Source of the DNA: CAZPZZ01 sp964591245
GTDB lineage: Bacteria; Acidobacteriota; Vicinamibacteria; Vicinamibacterales; UBA8438
Direction: 5' to 3'
Length of the DNA stretch: 20,145 nt
Assembly: GCA_964591245.1 (NCBI GenBank)
Contig: CAZPZZ010000069.1
Coordinates: 1 to 20,145 of the forward strand
In this document: positions 7,791-15,601 of the stretch, piece by piece
How positions within the stretch are numbered: position 1 is the first letter of the stretch
Layout of the letters: each line of letters begins with the position of its first letter
Notes under the pieces: generated by a model
The model's database searches: none
The model's input: only the letters and a program-made list of their open reading frames with translations
What the model was told of the DNA's origin: nothing
Position numbers and translations under genes: made by a program

Positions 7791-8778
7791 CGTCGTCGGC
7801 TCCCATGGCCGCCTGTTCCAGAACACGCTCCCCAGCGAGCACATTCGCGATGGAGTGGTTACCCTCATGGCACGCGTACTCGTAGATGACGTACCCGGGA
7901 GGACGGCTCAACGGGAGATCGACAGTGAATGGGCGTACATACGTGTCCGCGTCGTAGATGGTGAACCCGTAGTTCATGGTGTCTGGACCGGTTCGCGTGA
8001 ACCGCTCCACCGCCCGCAAGCCACGGCTTCCCGGAAATCCCCGCCACGTGGTCGCGTCACGATAATTGGTCGTCTCAACGATCAAGGTGTCGCCCTCCCA
8101 GCGACCTCGCGCATCGCCGTTCCACTGACGAATGCTCCCATGAATCGGTACACGCCCATCCAACGGGATGACGCGGACGTCATGAATCATTTCGTTGAAT
8201 ATCACGACCTGTCCGGGCGTCTGGAAGATGTGGTAGGTATTGTTATAGCCGGATGGCACCGGCGGTACGCGCTGATAGGTCATGCACCGTTCCTGGAGCG
8301 GACGGTCCTCCCAGGAATCATACGGGTGCGCGCGGCGATAGGCCCGGCGCTCAACCTGCCGACGCTGCGCATCGGGCGTCAACGCTGGAAGCCTGCCGTC
8401 TGGCGGATCCACAATGAGCGAGGTCCGCCCGGTCGATCGGCCACGATCCCACCAGACTTGGTTGTAGGCGAGCGCAAGATCCCGATCCGCTGTCAGTTCG
8501 CCACGACGTTCGGAGGAGGCCCGAACTGACTCAGATTGATTTTGCTCGGCCTCTTCTTCCGCGGTAAGAAACGTTCGATCGGCGAGTCCCTCTGGTCGCT
8601 GCAGAGGCGTAATCGTCGCATACGACCAAATGCCTTCAAGTGAGGGTTTTCCCCACGCTGTCCGTGGCCCCGTGGACTCCGGAACCGTAGTGGAGTTCTG
8701 TCCGACCGCTGGCGAGGGCAGCAGCCACCACAACAACATCGCCGCCAGTCCCACTCGTCCCAGTTGTCGTCTGTTCAT
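7765..8778 (-). CDS. Conserved secreted protein of unknown function
   Basis: This 337-residue protein has a signal peptide (MNRRQLGRVGLAAMLLWWLL, cleavage near PAVGQ). The mature part has RTAWGKPSLEGIWSY (39-53), then YNQVWWDRG, TSLIVDPPDGRLPALTPDAQ (119-138), a WEGDTLIVETTNY stretch (227-239) and the end motif YEYACHEGNHSIANVLAGER (299-318). I know this architecture as a very abundant uncharacterised secreted family in Acidobacteriota-type genomes, without a function. Two cysteines (165 and 303) may pair; C303-H304 lies in the most conserved block. It has no metal-hydrolase or redox motif that I recognise. The start at 8778 is chosen over 8841 because GGGAGGGA lies 5-6 nt upstream. It follows PQQ dehydrogenase 3 on the same strand after 201 bp and could be cotranscribed with it. 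Confidence 0.85.
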   Translation of the reverse strand: MNRRQLGRVGLAAMLLWWLLPSPAVGQNSTTVPESTGPRTAWGKPSLEGIWSYATITPLQRPEGLADRTFLTAEEEAEQNQSESVRASSERRGELTADRDLALAYNQVWWDRGRSTGRTSLIVDPPDGRLPALTPDAQRRQVERRAYRRAHPYDSWEDRPLQERCMTYQRVPPVPSGYNNTYHIFQTPGQVVIFNEMIHDVRVIPLDGRVPIHGSIRQWNGDARGRWEGDTLIVETTNYRDATTWRGFPGSRGLRAVERFTRTGPDTMNYGFTIYDADTYVRPFTVDLPLSRPPGYVIYEYACHEGNHSIANVLAGERVLEQAAMGADDATAAVSGR

Positions 8779-8979
8779 CTCATCCCTCCCCGCGTTCCAG
8801 CAACTCCGTCTCTCCGTCCACACCTGCGGTCCAGCACTCACATCTCAGCCTACCCCACCAAATACCCTCGGGCTGCGGTTCGGCCACGTCAGGCGCCGTC
8901 CACCAGGTGCTCGCCCTACTGCCCAACTCGGTCGAATCGACACGACGGGGCCCGTTCGCATGTACGGAAACACCACCAA

Positions 8980-11025
8980 CTACGGCAGCCGGAATGCGAC
9001 CAGAGACGGAGTCTCGCCCCCCACGGTCACTCCAATGTACTGACGGTCGTTCAACATATATGTCATCGGGCTTCCGATCGCTCCTCCTGGCAGGTCCACA
9101 GAGCCTTGTAGGGCACCGGTCGTTTTGTCATAGGCCACCAGCCTCGGTCCGCCGTCAGTGGCACCGGCGGAGAGCGTGTAGATCAGCAAGGTCTTGGTCA
9201 CTACTGGACCATTCCGGCCGGCGTCGCCACCCAGGGGCGGAAGATCGAGATGCCGCAATCTGGGGTGATTCCGTATACGGTCACCGTCACCCGTCGGCAC
9301 CATCCAACGATGCTCGCCGGTATTCATATCGATCGCGGTCATGCGAGAGTACGGCGGCTTCCATAACGGGAGCCCCTCGGGCATCTGCGGCTGACGCCGG
9401 GGGTTGCCTCCATCGAGGAACGGTGCCCCGCCCCGGCTCAAGAGATATCGGAGCGTCGCATCATCTTCTGGCTGTGGTTCACGAAACCGCATCACCGAGT
9501 GCGCATTTCGAGACGGCACATACAACATGCCCGTCTCAGGGTCGACCGCGCCTCCGCCCCAGCTCGCTCCTCCCCCTGCACTCGGCCGAAAGACAGTCCC
9601 ACGCAGCCACAACGGCGTGTAGAGCGGGCCAAGTCGGAACCCCTCAACGGCATCGACGGCCATCCTTCGAATTTCTGGCGTGAAATCGATCAGATCATCC
9701 CGCTCGGCTCCCTGGTACTCGAAAGCCGCAGGTCTCGTCGGAAATGGCTGTGAGCTGGCCATCAACTCTCCACCGAGATCCGTCTCTGTCGCGACCGGAC
9801 GTTCCTCGATCGGCCACACGGGCTCACCGGTGACGCGATCGAACGTATAGACGAAACCTTGCTTCGTCACCTGCGCCACCGCCTTGATCGCTCGACCATC
9901 AACGGTAATATCGATCAAATTGGGGCCGGTCGGATTGTCGTAATCCCAGACACCGTGATGAACAAACTGAAAATGCCAGACGCGCTGTCCGGTCTCGACG
10001 TCAACACAGACGAGACTCTCGGCAAAGAGATTGTCACCGAGGCGGTGCCCTCCGTAGTAGTCCGATGTGGGCGTACTGGTCGCCAGGTACACATACCCAA
10101 GCTCCGGATCGGCCGTAATGTTGCCCCAGACATTGGTGTTCCCCGAATAGCGCCACGCCTCATTCAACCAGGTCTGCGCGCCGAAGGCGTCACCACTTTG
10201 CGGTACCGTGTGAAAGTCCCATTCGTGGCGACCGGTCCGCATGTCGTACACCCGCACGAAACCCGGCGCGTTCTCCCTTCGCGAAAGATAGTCATGAACG
10301 GAAGAACCGATGATCACCCGGTCCCCCAGGACTACCGGAGGTGACCGCGACGGCGGCGGCAACCGACTAGGATTCTCCCGTGCGCGTGGCAACCCATCCT
10401 CCAGACTTACGCGCCCCCCCTCTCCAAAGTCCGAGGCCAGCAAGCCTGTCTCCGCGTCAACCGCAGTCAGGAATCCATCACCAGTGCCCCACACGATACG
10501 CGCGTCATCACCACGCGCCCAGTAGGCGGCGCCACGATGGTTCCACGGACTCGGCAACGGAGGACTCCCCAACTCGTAGACCCTGGGATTGTGAACCCAC
10601 AGCGTCTCACCCGTCAGGGCATCGATCGCTACCCCCTGGTAAAGCGGAGTCACAAGATAGAGTACGCCGTCGACCATCAGCGGCGTCGCAGACAACCGCC
10701 CAATTCCAGGCCGTGTCACCCACCGGCTTGGCCTCTCTGCCTCGAGTTGATCGAAGACCGTCTGGGCCGGAAGCAAGGAGACTCCCGAGCCCTGCTCATA
10801 CGGTAGTTGGGCATCGGCCGAGTGCCACCGCCAGGCCAGCGTGAGACTCTCGAAGTTGTCGGCTGTGATTTGATCCAGCGCCGCGTATTTCGTGCCCTGC
10901 ACGTCGGCCGCATAGGAACGCCACTCTCCAGGAGCATTACCAGGTTGCGCACTGACGGGTCCGATTACCAAACAACCAATCAGGAACGTCCATGACCAGA
11001 CTCGTTGCCCATCTCGGTATCGCAC
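8980..11025 (-). CDS. PQQ-dependent dehydrogenase 3 (periplasmic quinoprotein)
   Basis: This is the third propeller dehydrogenase, 681 residues from the GTG at 11025. That start gives a compact signal peptide (RYRDGQRVWSWTFLIGCLVI, then PVSAQ) and has AGGAG exactly 7 nt upstream; ATG at 11043 and 11091 are in-frame alternatives with poorer sites. GEWRSYAADVQGTKYAALDQ opens the domain. HHGVWDYD carries D361 and VAQVTKQGF carries K388, corresponding to D466/K493 of E. coli glucose dehydrogenase. NPTGPNLID replaces the DFP found after WDY in the other two copies. No haem motif, no multi-helix anchor. The closest relative in the window is dehydrogenase 2 by its longer blade-1 segment. Upstream lies a gapped region, so its promoter context is not fully known. 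Substrate unknown. Confidence 0.92.
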   Translation of the reverse strand: MRYRDGQRVWSWTFLIGCLVIGPVSAQPGNAPGEWRSYAADVQGTKYAALDQITADNFESLTLAWRWHSADAQLPYEQGSGVSLLPAQTVFDQLEAERPSRWVTRPGIGRLSATPLMVDGVLYLVTPLYQGVAIDALTGETLWVHNPRVYELGSPPLPSPWNHRGAAYWARGDDARIVWGTGDGFLTAVDAETGLLASDFGEGGRVSLEDGLPRARENPSRLPPPSRSPPVVLGDRVIIGSSVHDYLSRRENAPGFVRVYDMRTGRHEWDFHTVPQSGDAFGAQTWLNEAWRYSGNTNVWGNITADPELGYVYLATSTPTSDYYGGHRLGDNLFAESLVCVDVETGQRVWHFQFVHHGVWDYDNPTGPNLIDITVDGRAIKAVAQVTKQGFVYTFDRVTGEPVWPIEERPVATETDLGGELMASSQPFPTRPAAFEYQGAERDDLIDFTPEIRRMAVDAVEGFRLGPLYTPLWLRGTVFRPSAGGGASWGGGAVDPETGMLYVPSRNAHSVMRFREPQPEDDATLRYLLSRGGAPFLDGGNPRRQPQMPEGLPLWKPPYSRMTAIDMNTGEHRWMVPTGDGDRIRNHPRLRHLDLPPLGGDAGRNGPVVTKTLLIYTLSAGATDGGPRLVAYDKTTGALQGSVDLPGGAIGSPMTYMLNDRQYIGVTVGGETPSLVAFRLP

Positions 11026-11175
11026 GCTTCTGCTCCTCTCCATCAGCGCCGTCAGGCTCCACCCAGCCATCCGCGCCGCTGCGAAGCACATTGCATGATT
11101 CGCTACTCCGGGGTTTTGTTCACCTTACCCCCATGACATAGCTGGATGTCGTCCCCCGTGGCGGGGCAGTAGCCA

Positions 11176-11343
11176 GGCACGGGGCAGACCGGACGGTGGG
11201 TCGTGCAAGCTTAACAGCGTTCGCAGCGGGGGGGCCGACACGCTGCGCAATGCCTACTACTGCGGGCNNNNNNNNNNCCCGGGCCTTTCCCCCGGCACGG
11301 GGGAGACCGAACGTTGGGTCCTTCAAGATTCACCGCGTACGCA
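11176..11343. repeat. Degenerate direct repeat flanking the N-gap
   Basis: The 50 nt from 11176 and the 50 nt from 11294 align without gaps with 9 mismatches (82% identity), both starting GGCACGGGG and sharing AGACCG, TGGGTC, CAAG and ACGCA/TCGCA blocks. Similarity continues weakly beyond with small gaps. The N run lies between the copies, so the repeat may be a true tandem duplication or the result of joining two contigs that end in related sequence. Confidence 0.6.
11268..11277. other. Assembly gap of ten N
   Basis: Ten ambiguous bases. A round number like this usually marks a scaffold join of unknown true length, so order and orientation of the two sides rest on read-pair linkage only. 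Confidence 0.95.
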
Positions 11344-11405
11344 TCGAGCGGGTGGCCGTGCCGTACCGCCTCACGCACAAGGTGCCCGCCAACATCTCGG
11401 AAGGT
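11322..11405 (+). pseudogene. Possible N-terminal remnant of an enolase-superfamily dehydratase
   Basis: Twenty-eight codons read FKIHRVRIERVAVPYRLTHK followed by VPANISEG. This resembles the first beta strands of the mandelate racemase/muconate lactonising enzyme group, which typically open MKI-x-R-V-x-x-x-x-V-x-V-P. No ATG is present; the position where one is expected reads TTC. The similarity stops about 15 nt before the stop codon of the opposed aldolase gene, so no functional protein can be made. Sugar-acid dehydratases of this superfamily often act with HpcH/HpaI aldolases, which makes a decayed or rearranged partner gene plausible. The stretch is short and the match is by eye, so it could be coincidence. 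Confidence 0.33.
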
Positions 11406-11420
11406 CGACGTAGAACGGCG

Positions 11421-12251
11421 TTAAAAGAGCGCGGTTGGACGCCGCTTCCAGTCCGACATGATCTGCTCCAGTGCTCCGACATGAGCTCCTGCCTGCGTCA
11501 AGATGTGGTGCAAATCGTTGCCGATACTGATCAGGCTGAAGCCTTGTTCGCGGAACTCTGCCACTCGATCCGTCCCAAACAGGAAGAGTCCCAGAATGAC
11601 GTTATTTTTCCTGGCTGCGGCCTTCAATGCATCCGTCGCGGCCTTCAGTTCTGGCGAGGTGTACATGTCTGGAAATTGATACTTCTCGTAGAGCCCCATC
11701 GACATACAGAGGTCGTTTTGACCAAGGAAAAGAAGATCGACACCAGGAACAGCCGCAATCTCCTCGATGTTCTTGATGCAGTCCGCGGTCTCCACCTGTA
11801 ACGCACAAATGACGTTGTCATTGGCCGCACCGGCATAACCAAGTAGCCCTGCCTTGTTCATACTTCGCTGAGGGAAGTACACCGAGCGGGTACCCGCGGT
11901 GGGATAGCGGGTACAGCTGACGGCTTGCCGAGCTTCCTCCGCGTTGTTGATATAGGGAACGAGTACACCGTCTGCACCAACGTCTAACGCCTGCTGGATT
12001 CCGGCTCGGTCGCCATAGCCGCCCACACGCACCAGAGACTTCGCGCCACCACTACCAACCGCGCCGATCATCGTCGACAGCGTCTCGTACCCCATTGGGC
12101 CATGCTGCGAATCGATGAGCAACCAGTCATAACCGCTATGCGCCAACTGCTCGGCCACCGTCGGACTATGTGAATTCACAAACAATCCAAGTTTCGGGGT
12201 GTTGTTACGCAACGCCGCCTTGAATTCGGCGCCGGTCAAATTCTCACTCAT
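11421..12251 (-). CDS. HpcH/HpaI-family class II aldolase
   Basis: This 276-residue protein belongs to the metal-dependent pyruvate aldolases that reversibly cleave 2-keto-3-deoxy sugar acids or 4-hydroxy-2-oxo acids to pyruvate and an aldehyde. YDWLLIDSQHGPMGYE places the catalytic His at 50, LVRVGG the pyruvate-binding Arg at 75, LQVETADC the metal ligand Glu at 154 and LGQNDLCMS the metal ligand Asp at 180; all are intact. Length is normal for the family. No signal peptide, so cytoplasmic. GAGGAG lies about 7 nt before the ATG. It follows the tartrate/malate dehydrogenase gene after 154 bp and has its own possible promoter. The actual aldehyde product cannot be assigned; candidates are rhamnonate-type or hydroxy-oxo-heptanedioate substrates. 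Confidence 0.92.
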   Translation of the reverse strand: MSENLTGAEFKAALRNNTPKLGLFVNSHSPTVAEQLAHSGYDWLLIDSQHGPMGYETLSTMIGAVGSGGAKSLVRVGGYGDRAGIQQALDVGADGVLVPYINNAEEARQAVSCTRYPTAGTRSVYFPQRSMNKAGLLGYAGAANDNVICALQVETADCIKNIEEIAAVPGVDLLFLGQNDLCMSMGLYEKYQFPDMYTSPELKAATDALKAAARKNNVILGLFLFGTDRVAEFREQGFSLISIGNDLHHILTQAGAHVGALEQIMSDWKRRPTALF

Positions 12252-12333
12252 ACCAATCTCTCCTCTGCAAACGCTCCCTCCAAGTGCCCAAATGGGTCGC
12301 TTGGTCCTCTGTTCTGGCTGAAGACAAAGGGAA

Positions 12334-12339
12334 AGTATA
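12334..12339 (-). promoter_or_regulatory. Possible -10 element for the aldolase gene
   Basis: TATACT on the minus strand is a near-consensus -10 in the 154-bp gap upstream of the aldolase. The -35 region 17 nt before it is poor. If used, transcription would start near 12327 with a leader of about 76 nt. Confidence 0.33.
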
Positions 12340-12405
12340 CCCGTGTCCCGAGAGCGAAAGCCCGAAGCCTTCCACTTCAGCCGCCATCATCCTACGCACC
12401 GGAAT

Positions 12406-13479
12406 TCACGCTGAGCCCAACGCAGCAATGACGCCCTTCGTCATGTCCGCCGTTTTCGACGCCCCTCCCAGATCCGCCGTTCGAGGGGACCCGGATCCGA
12501 GGACCTCCTCGACAGCGATCTCGACCGCCCGGGCCGCCGCCGTCTCACCAAGGTGTTCGAGCATCATTGCTCCTGTCAAGATCTGCGCCACAGGGTTGGC
12601 TACGCCCTTACCCGCAATGTCCGGAGCCGACCCATGCACCGGCTCGAACATCGAAGGACCGATTCGCTCAGGATTGAGGTTGGCCCCAGGCGCCAGTCCA
12701 ATCGACCCCACAATAGCGGGGCCAAGATCCGACAGGATATCGCCGAATAGATTGCTCGCCACGATGACATCGAACCAGTCCGGATGCTGCACCAGGTGCG
12801 CGGTCAGAATATCGATGTGATACTGGTCCGTGCGCACATCCGGAAATTCTGACGCCACGGCGGCAAATCGTTCGTCCCAGTACGGCATCGTGTGAATGAT
12901 GCCATTCGACTTCGTGGCGGAGGTCAGGTGCTTCGCCGGACGAGTGCGCGCCAGCTCAAACGCATACCGCAGCACACGGTCAACTCCTTGCCGAGTAAAG
13001 ACGGATTGCTGAATCGCCAATTCGGCCGGTGTCCCCTCGTAGAGGCGACCGCCAATTTCAGAGTACTCCCCTTCGTTATTTTCCCGAACGATGACAAAGT
13101 CAATGTCGTCCGGTTGCCGATCGGCGAGCGGCGTACGTACTCCCTTCAAGAGGCGTACTGGCCGTAGGTTCACGTACTGCTGAAACTGTCGTCGAATTGG
13201 AATCAGAAGCCCCCAGAGCGAGACATGATCCTGGACGCCGGGATAGCCCACCGCTCCGAGAAAGATCGCATCGAAGGACGCTAACTCGTCAATGGACCGT
13301 CCGCCCGTCATGCTCCCACTGGAAGCGTACAATTCACACGACCAGTCGAAGGGCGTCCACTCCCATGCAAAGCTGAACCGCGCACCTACAGCCTCCATTA
13401 CTTCCTGGGCCGCAGGCACAACCTCCTTGCCAATACCATCTCCTGGAATACTTGCGATGCGATAGCGCTTCTCGGTCAT
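12406..13479 (-). CDS. Tartrate/D-malate dehydrogenase-like protein (isopropylmalate dehydrogenase family)
   Basis: This 357-residue enzyme belongs to the NAD-dependent, metal-requiring decarboxylating dehydrogenases. IPGDGIGKEVV (11-21) is the family N-terminus. HVSLWGLLIPIRRQFQQYVN (85-104) marks the tartrate dehydrogenase/DmlA branch rather than LeuB or isocitrate dehydrogenase. Catalytic Tyr139 (GEYSE) and Lys190 (ATKSN), metal ligands D223, D247 and D251 (NLFGDILSD), and the NAD-binding FEPVHGSAPDIAGKG (278-292) are present. AGGAGA lies 5 nt before the ATG. It sits between a CoA-transferase gene (78-bp gap) and an aldolase gene on the same strand, which suggests catabolism of a hydroxy-dicarboxylic or sugar acid. 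The gene is close to dmlA/ttuC, but substrate preference among D-malate, tartrate and related acids cannot be decided here. Confidence 0.92.
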   Translation of the reverse strand: MTEKRYRIASIPGDGIGKEVVPAAQEVMEAVGARFSFAWEWTPFDWSCELYASSGSMTGGRSIDELASFDAIFLGAVGYPGVQDHVSLWGLLIPIRRQFQQYVNLRPVRLLKGVRTPLADRQPDDIDFVIVRENNEGEYSEIGGRLYEGTPAELAIQQSVFTRQGVDRVLRYAFELARTRPAKHLTSATKSNGIIHTMPYWDERFAAVASEFPDVRTDQYHIDILTAHLVQHPDWFDVIVASNLFGDILSDLGPAIVGSIGLAPGANLNPERIGPSMFEPVHGSAPDIAGKGVANPVAQILTGAMMLEHLGETAAARAVEIAVEEVLGSGSPRTADLGGASKTADMTKGVIAALGSA

Positions 13480-13557
13480 GAATCTCCTGTCCTACCAGCG
13501 ATAGTCAAACACATTGGTCTCCCGCCACCCCTTGAACGTTTATACGGGTCGCCGCTC

Positions 13558-14760
13558 CTACGCGACCACCCCATCTTGCCTGAAAGCCTCCACTTCACTC
13601 GCCTCGAAGCCGACTTCGAGCAGGACTTCGTCCGTATGCTCTCCAAGCATCGGCGCCGGACGACCGGGCGTAAGTGGTGTCTTCGAGAGTTTGACCGCAC
13701 TACCCAGTGTCTCGATCCGCCCCAACGTCGGGTGGTCCGTGTCGACAACCAAGCCTCTGGCGCGCACGTGCGCATCTCGCATGACCTCCGCGTAGTCGTT
13801 GATAGGACCACATGGAATATCCTTGGCCTCGAAGACACGCAGCCAGTGGTCACGGGGTTTGCTCACGGTAAGCGCCTCTATGCCCGCGATCAACCGGGCA
13901 CGATGCTCAAGCCGGTGTGCATCATCTCGAAAGTCAGGATCCGCTCGCCACTCGGGATGTCCGAGCACGTCGCACAGGCGACCAAATATTCGATCATTGG
14001 CGGCCCCTAACGTGATGTAGCCGTCAGCGCAACGGATCGCCTGATAGGGTGCATTCATCCGGTGGGCTGAGCCCAGCGCTTCGGGCACTCCTCGTCCTGA
14101 GAAGAACTGGGTGGCCTCCCACACCGACAGTGCCACCCCGGCGTCCACGAGCGAGGTGTCAACGAACTGCCCCTCCCCAGTTCGCTGTTTCGCAATGACC
14201 GCACCGAGAATGCCCATCACGGCAAAAAGCCCGGCTCCGAGATCGGTGATCGGGACGCCAACCTTGACGGGAGCGCCACCCGGCTCGCCGGTCACCGACA
14301 TCAGGCCGGAGACCCCCTGGGCCACGAGATCGAAGCCTCCTTTCCCGGACGAGGGTCCAGTACTCCCGTAGCCAGAGATTGAGGCATACACCAACCCCGG
14401 GTGCTTCGCCGCCAGCGTCTCGTAATCCAGCCCCCAACGGGACAGCACCCCGGGCCGATAATTCTCGACCAACACATCGACGGTCGCCACCAACCGCCGT
14501 AGAATCGCTGGGCCGGCCGCAGTCTTCAGGTCTACGACGATGCCTCGCTTTCCTCGATTCACGGCGTTGAAGCTGGGGCTATCTGTACCAACCCCGCCCG
14601 GCATCCGCCTAGTGGAGTCGCCAGCAGGCGCTTCCACCTTGATCACATCGGCCCCCATGTCGCACAGTAACATCGCACAGTATGGGCCAGCCATTACCTG
14701 CGTAAGATCCAGGACCCGCAACCCGTCGAGTGCTCGTATCATCACATTACCAACTGACAT
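13558..14760 (-). CDS. Class III CoA-transferase (CaiB/BaiF family)
   Basis: This 400-residue protein is of the family that moves CoA between carboxylic acids through an aspartyl-CoA intermediate. LDGLRVLDLTQVMAGPYCAM (11-30), GADVIKVEAPAGD (36-48), LVENYRPGV (97-105) and the catalytic Asp173 in VPITDLGAG are intact; the C-terminal region has CGPINDYAEV and HTDEVL motifs typical of the fold. Length is normal. It is cytoplasmic. The ATG at 14760 lacks a clear Shine-Dalgarno; an in-frame ATG at 14742 is an alternative. A crotonase-fold gene starts 50 bp away on the opposite strand, and a tartrate/malate dehydrogenase follows after 78 bp. The group could activate an organic acid to its CoA ester for breakdown; the acid is not identifiable. 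Confidence 0.93.
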   Translation of the reverse strand: MSVGNVMIRALDGLRVLDLTQVMAGPYCAMLLCDMGADVIKVEAPAGDSTRRMPGGVGTDSPSFNAVNRGKRGIVVDLKTAAGPAILRRLVATVDVLVENYRPGVLSRWGLDYETLAAKHPGLVYASISGYGSTGPSSGKGGFDLVAQGVSGLMSVTGEPGGAPVKVGVPITDLGAGLFAVMGILGAVIAKQRTGEGQFVDTSLVDAGVALSVWEATQFFSGRGVPEALGSAHRMNAPYQAIRCADGYITLGAANDRIFGRLCDVLGHPEWRADPDFRDDAHRLEHRARLIAGIEALTVSKPRDHWLRVFEAKDIPCGPINDYAEVMRDAHVRARGLVVDTDHPTLGRIETLGSAVKLSKTPLTPGRPAPMLGEHTDEVLLEVGFEASEVEAFRQDGVVA

Positions 14761-14810
14761 CCGGCCGCGTCACGACCGGCCAGTCACAACTGCATCAGGA
14801 GATCCACATC

Positions 14811-15596
14811 GTGCCCACGCCCGACGCAACCTTCACCACCGACGGCTCAATCGCCACTCTGAGCTTCAATCGCCCCAAAACCCGGAACGCAATGACCTGG
14901 GCCATGTACGACGCCCTCGTCGAAGCATGCGATGCCGTCGACGCCGACCCCGGACTCCGAGTGCTGATCCTTCGCGGCACCAGCGATAAAGCCTTCATCG
15001 CTGGGACCGACATTAGCCAGTTTCAAGACCTTCGCACTCCGGACGACGCCCTCGCCTACGAGGCCAGACTGGACAAAGTGATCACCCGACTCGAACAGGT
15101 CACCGTGCCTACAATCGCCCGAATTCAGGGGGTAGCGGTGGGTGGCGGATGCATTATCGCCATCGCCTGTGACCTGCGTATCTGCGGGCCGGACGCGCTC
15201 TTCGGCGTCCCGGTCGCCCGCACACTCGGCAACTGCCTCTCCGCCTCCAATTGCTCCAGGTTAATGGATCTCATGGGTCCTGCCCGGCTCAAAGAAATGC
15301 TCTTCACAGCACGGCTCCTTGACGCCCAAGAGGCGATGTCTGCCAATCTGGCTACCCATGTCGTCAACGCCACTGACCTCGACCGCACCATCGCTGAGAT
15401 CGCTGAGACCATTGCCGGACACGCGCCGCTCACTGTACACGCCACCAAAGAAATGGTGCGCCGGATCCAAGCACATCGTCGCCCCGCGCCGACAACCGGC
15501 GACGATCTCGTGACCTCCTGCTATACAAGCGAGGACTTCCGCCAGGCCGTGGCAGCATTTCTCGAAAAACGCCGACCGACCTGGAGCGGACGCTAG
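14811..15596 (+). CDS. Crotonase-fold protein (enoyl-CoA hydratase/isomerase family) lacking both catalytic Glu
   Basis: This 261-residue protein has the crotonase fold: first oxyanion-hole segment AFIAGTDISQF (61-71), second segment GVAVGGGCIIAIACDLRICG (107-126), and AREA-like helices after 150. In rat enoyl-CoA hydratase the catalytic glutamates 144 and 164 follow GGGC and sit in FGxPE. Here the matching positions are Ile115 and Val135, with the correct 20-residue spacing. Classical hydration is therefore unlikely; another crotonase chemistry such as isomerisation, thioester hydrolysis or C-C cleavage is possible. I chose GTG at 14811 because AGGAG lies 9 nt upstream; the longer in-frame ATG at 14730 would overlap the CoA-transferase. 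It diverges from that gene and may share its control region. Its stop is 5 bp from that of the convergent pgi. Confidence 0.9.
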   Translation: MPTPDATFTTDGSIATLSFNRPKTRNAMTWAMYDALVEACDAVDADPGLRVLILRGTSDKAFIAGTDISQFQDLRTPDDALAYEARLDKVITRLEQVTVPTIARIQGVAVGGGCIIAIACDLRICGPDALFGVPVARTLGNCLSASNCSRLMDLMGPARLKEMLFTARLLDAQEAMSANLATHVVNATDLDRTIAEIAETIAGHAPLTVHATKEMVRRIQAHRRPAPTTGDDLVTSCYTSEDFRQAVAAFLEKRRPTWSGR

Positions 15597-15601
15597 CGAC
15601 A

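Larger units (their letters stand above)
11026..11420. other. Intergenic region containing an assembly gap and a degenerate direct repeat
   Basis: The region upstream of PQQ dehydrogenase 3 and downstream of the aldolase gene has no credible complete gene. It holds ten N (11268-11277), small inverted repeats GACAT/ATGTC (11135-11139, 11146-11150) and CCCCG/CGGGG (11154-11158, 11162-11166), a direct repeat on both sides of the gap, and a short enolase-like reading frame next to the aldolase stop. Sequence and distance across the gap cannot be trusted. Confidence 0.7.

Noticed and set aside
8907..9683. 258-aa open frame on the plus strand
   Set aside because: Antisense to the 3' end of PQQ dehydrogenase 3, biased composition, no ribosome site.
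11196..11801. 201-codon plus-strand frame through the N-gap
   Set aside because: Most of it is antisense to the aldolase and it crosses unknown bases. Only the 28-codon enolase-like piece was kept as a possible remnant.
14730..14810. N-terminal extension of the crotonase-fold gene to ATG 14730
   Set aside because: It would overlap the CoA-transferase start by 31 bp, has no ribosome site and adds residues absent from the fold; GTG 14811 has AGGAG upstream.
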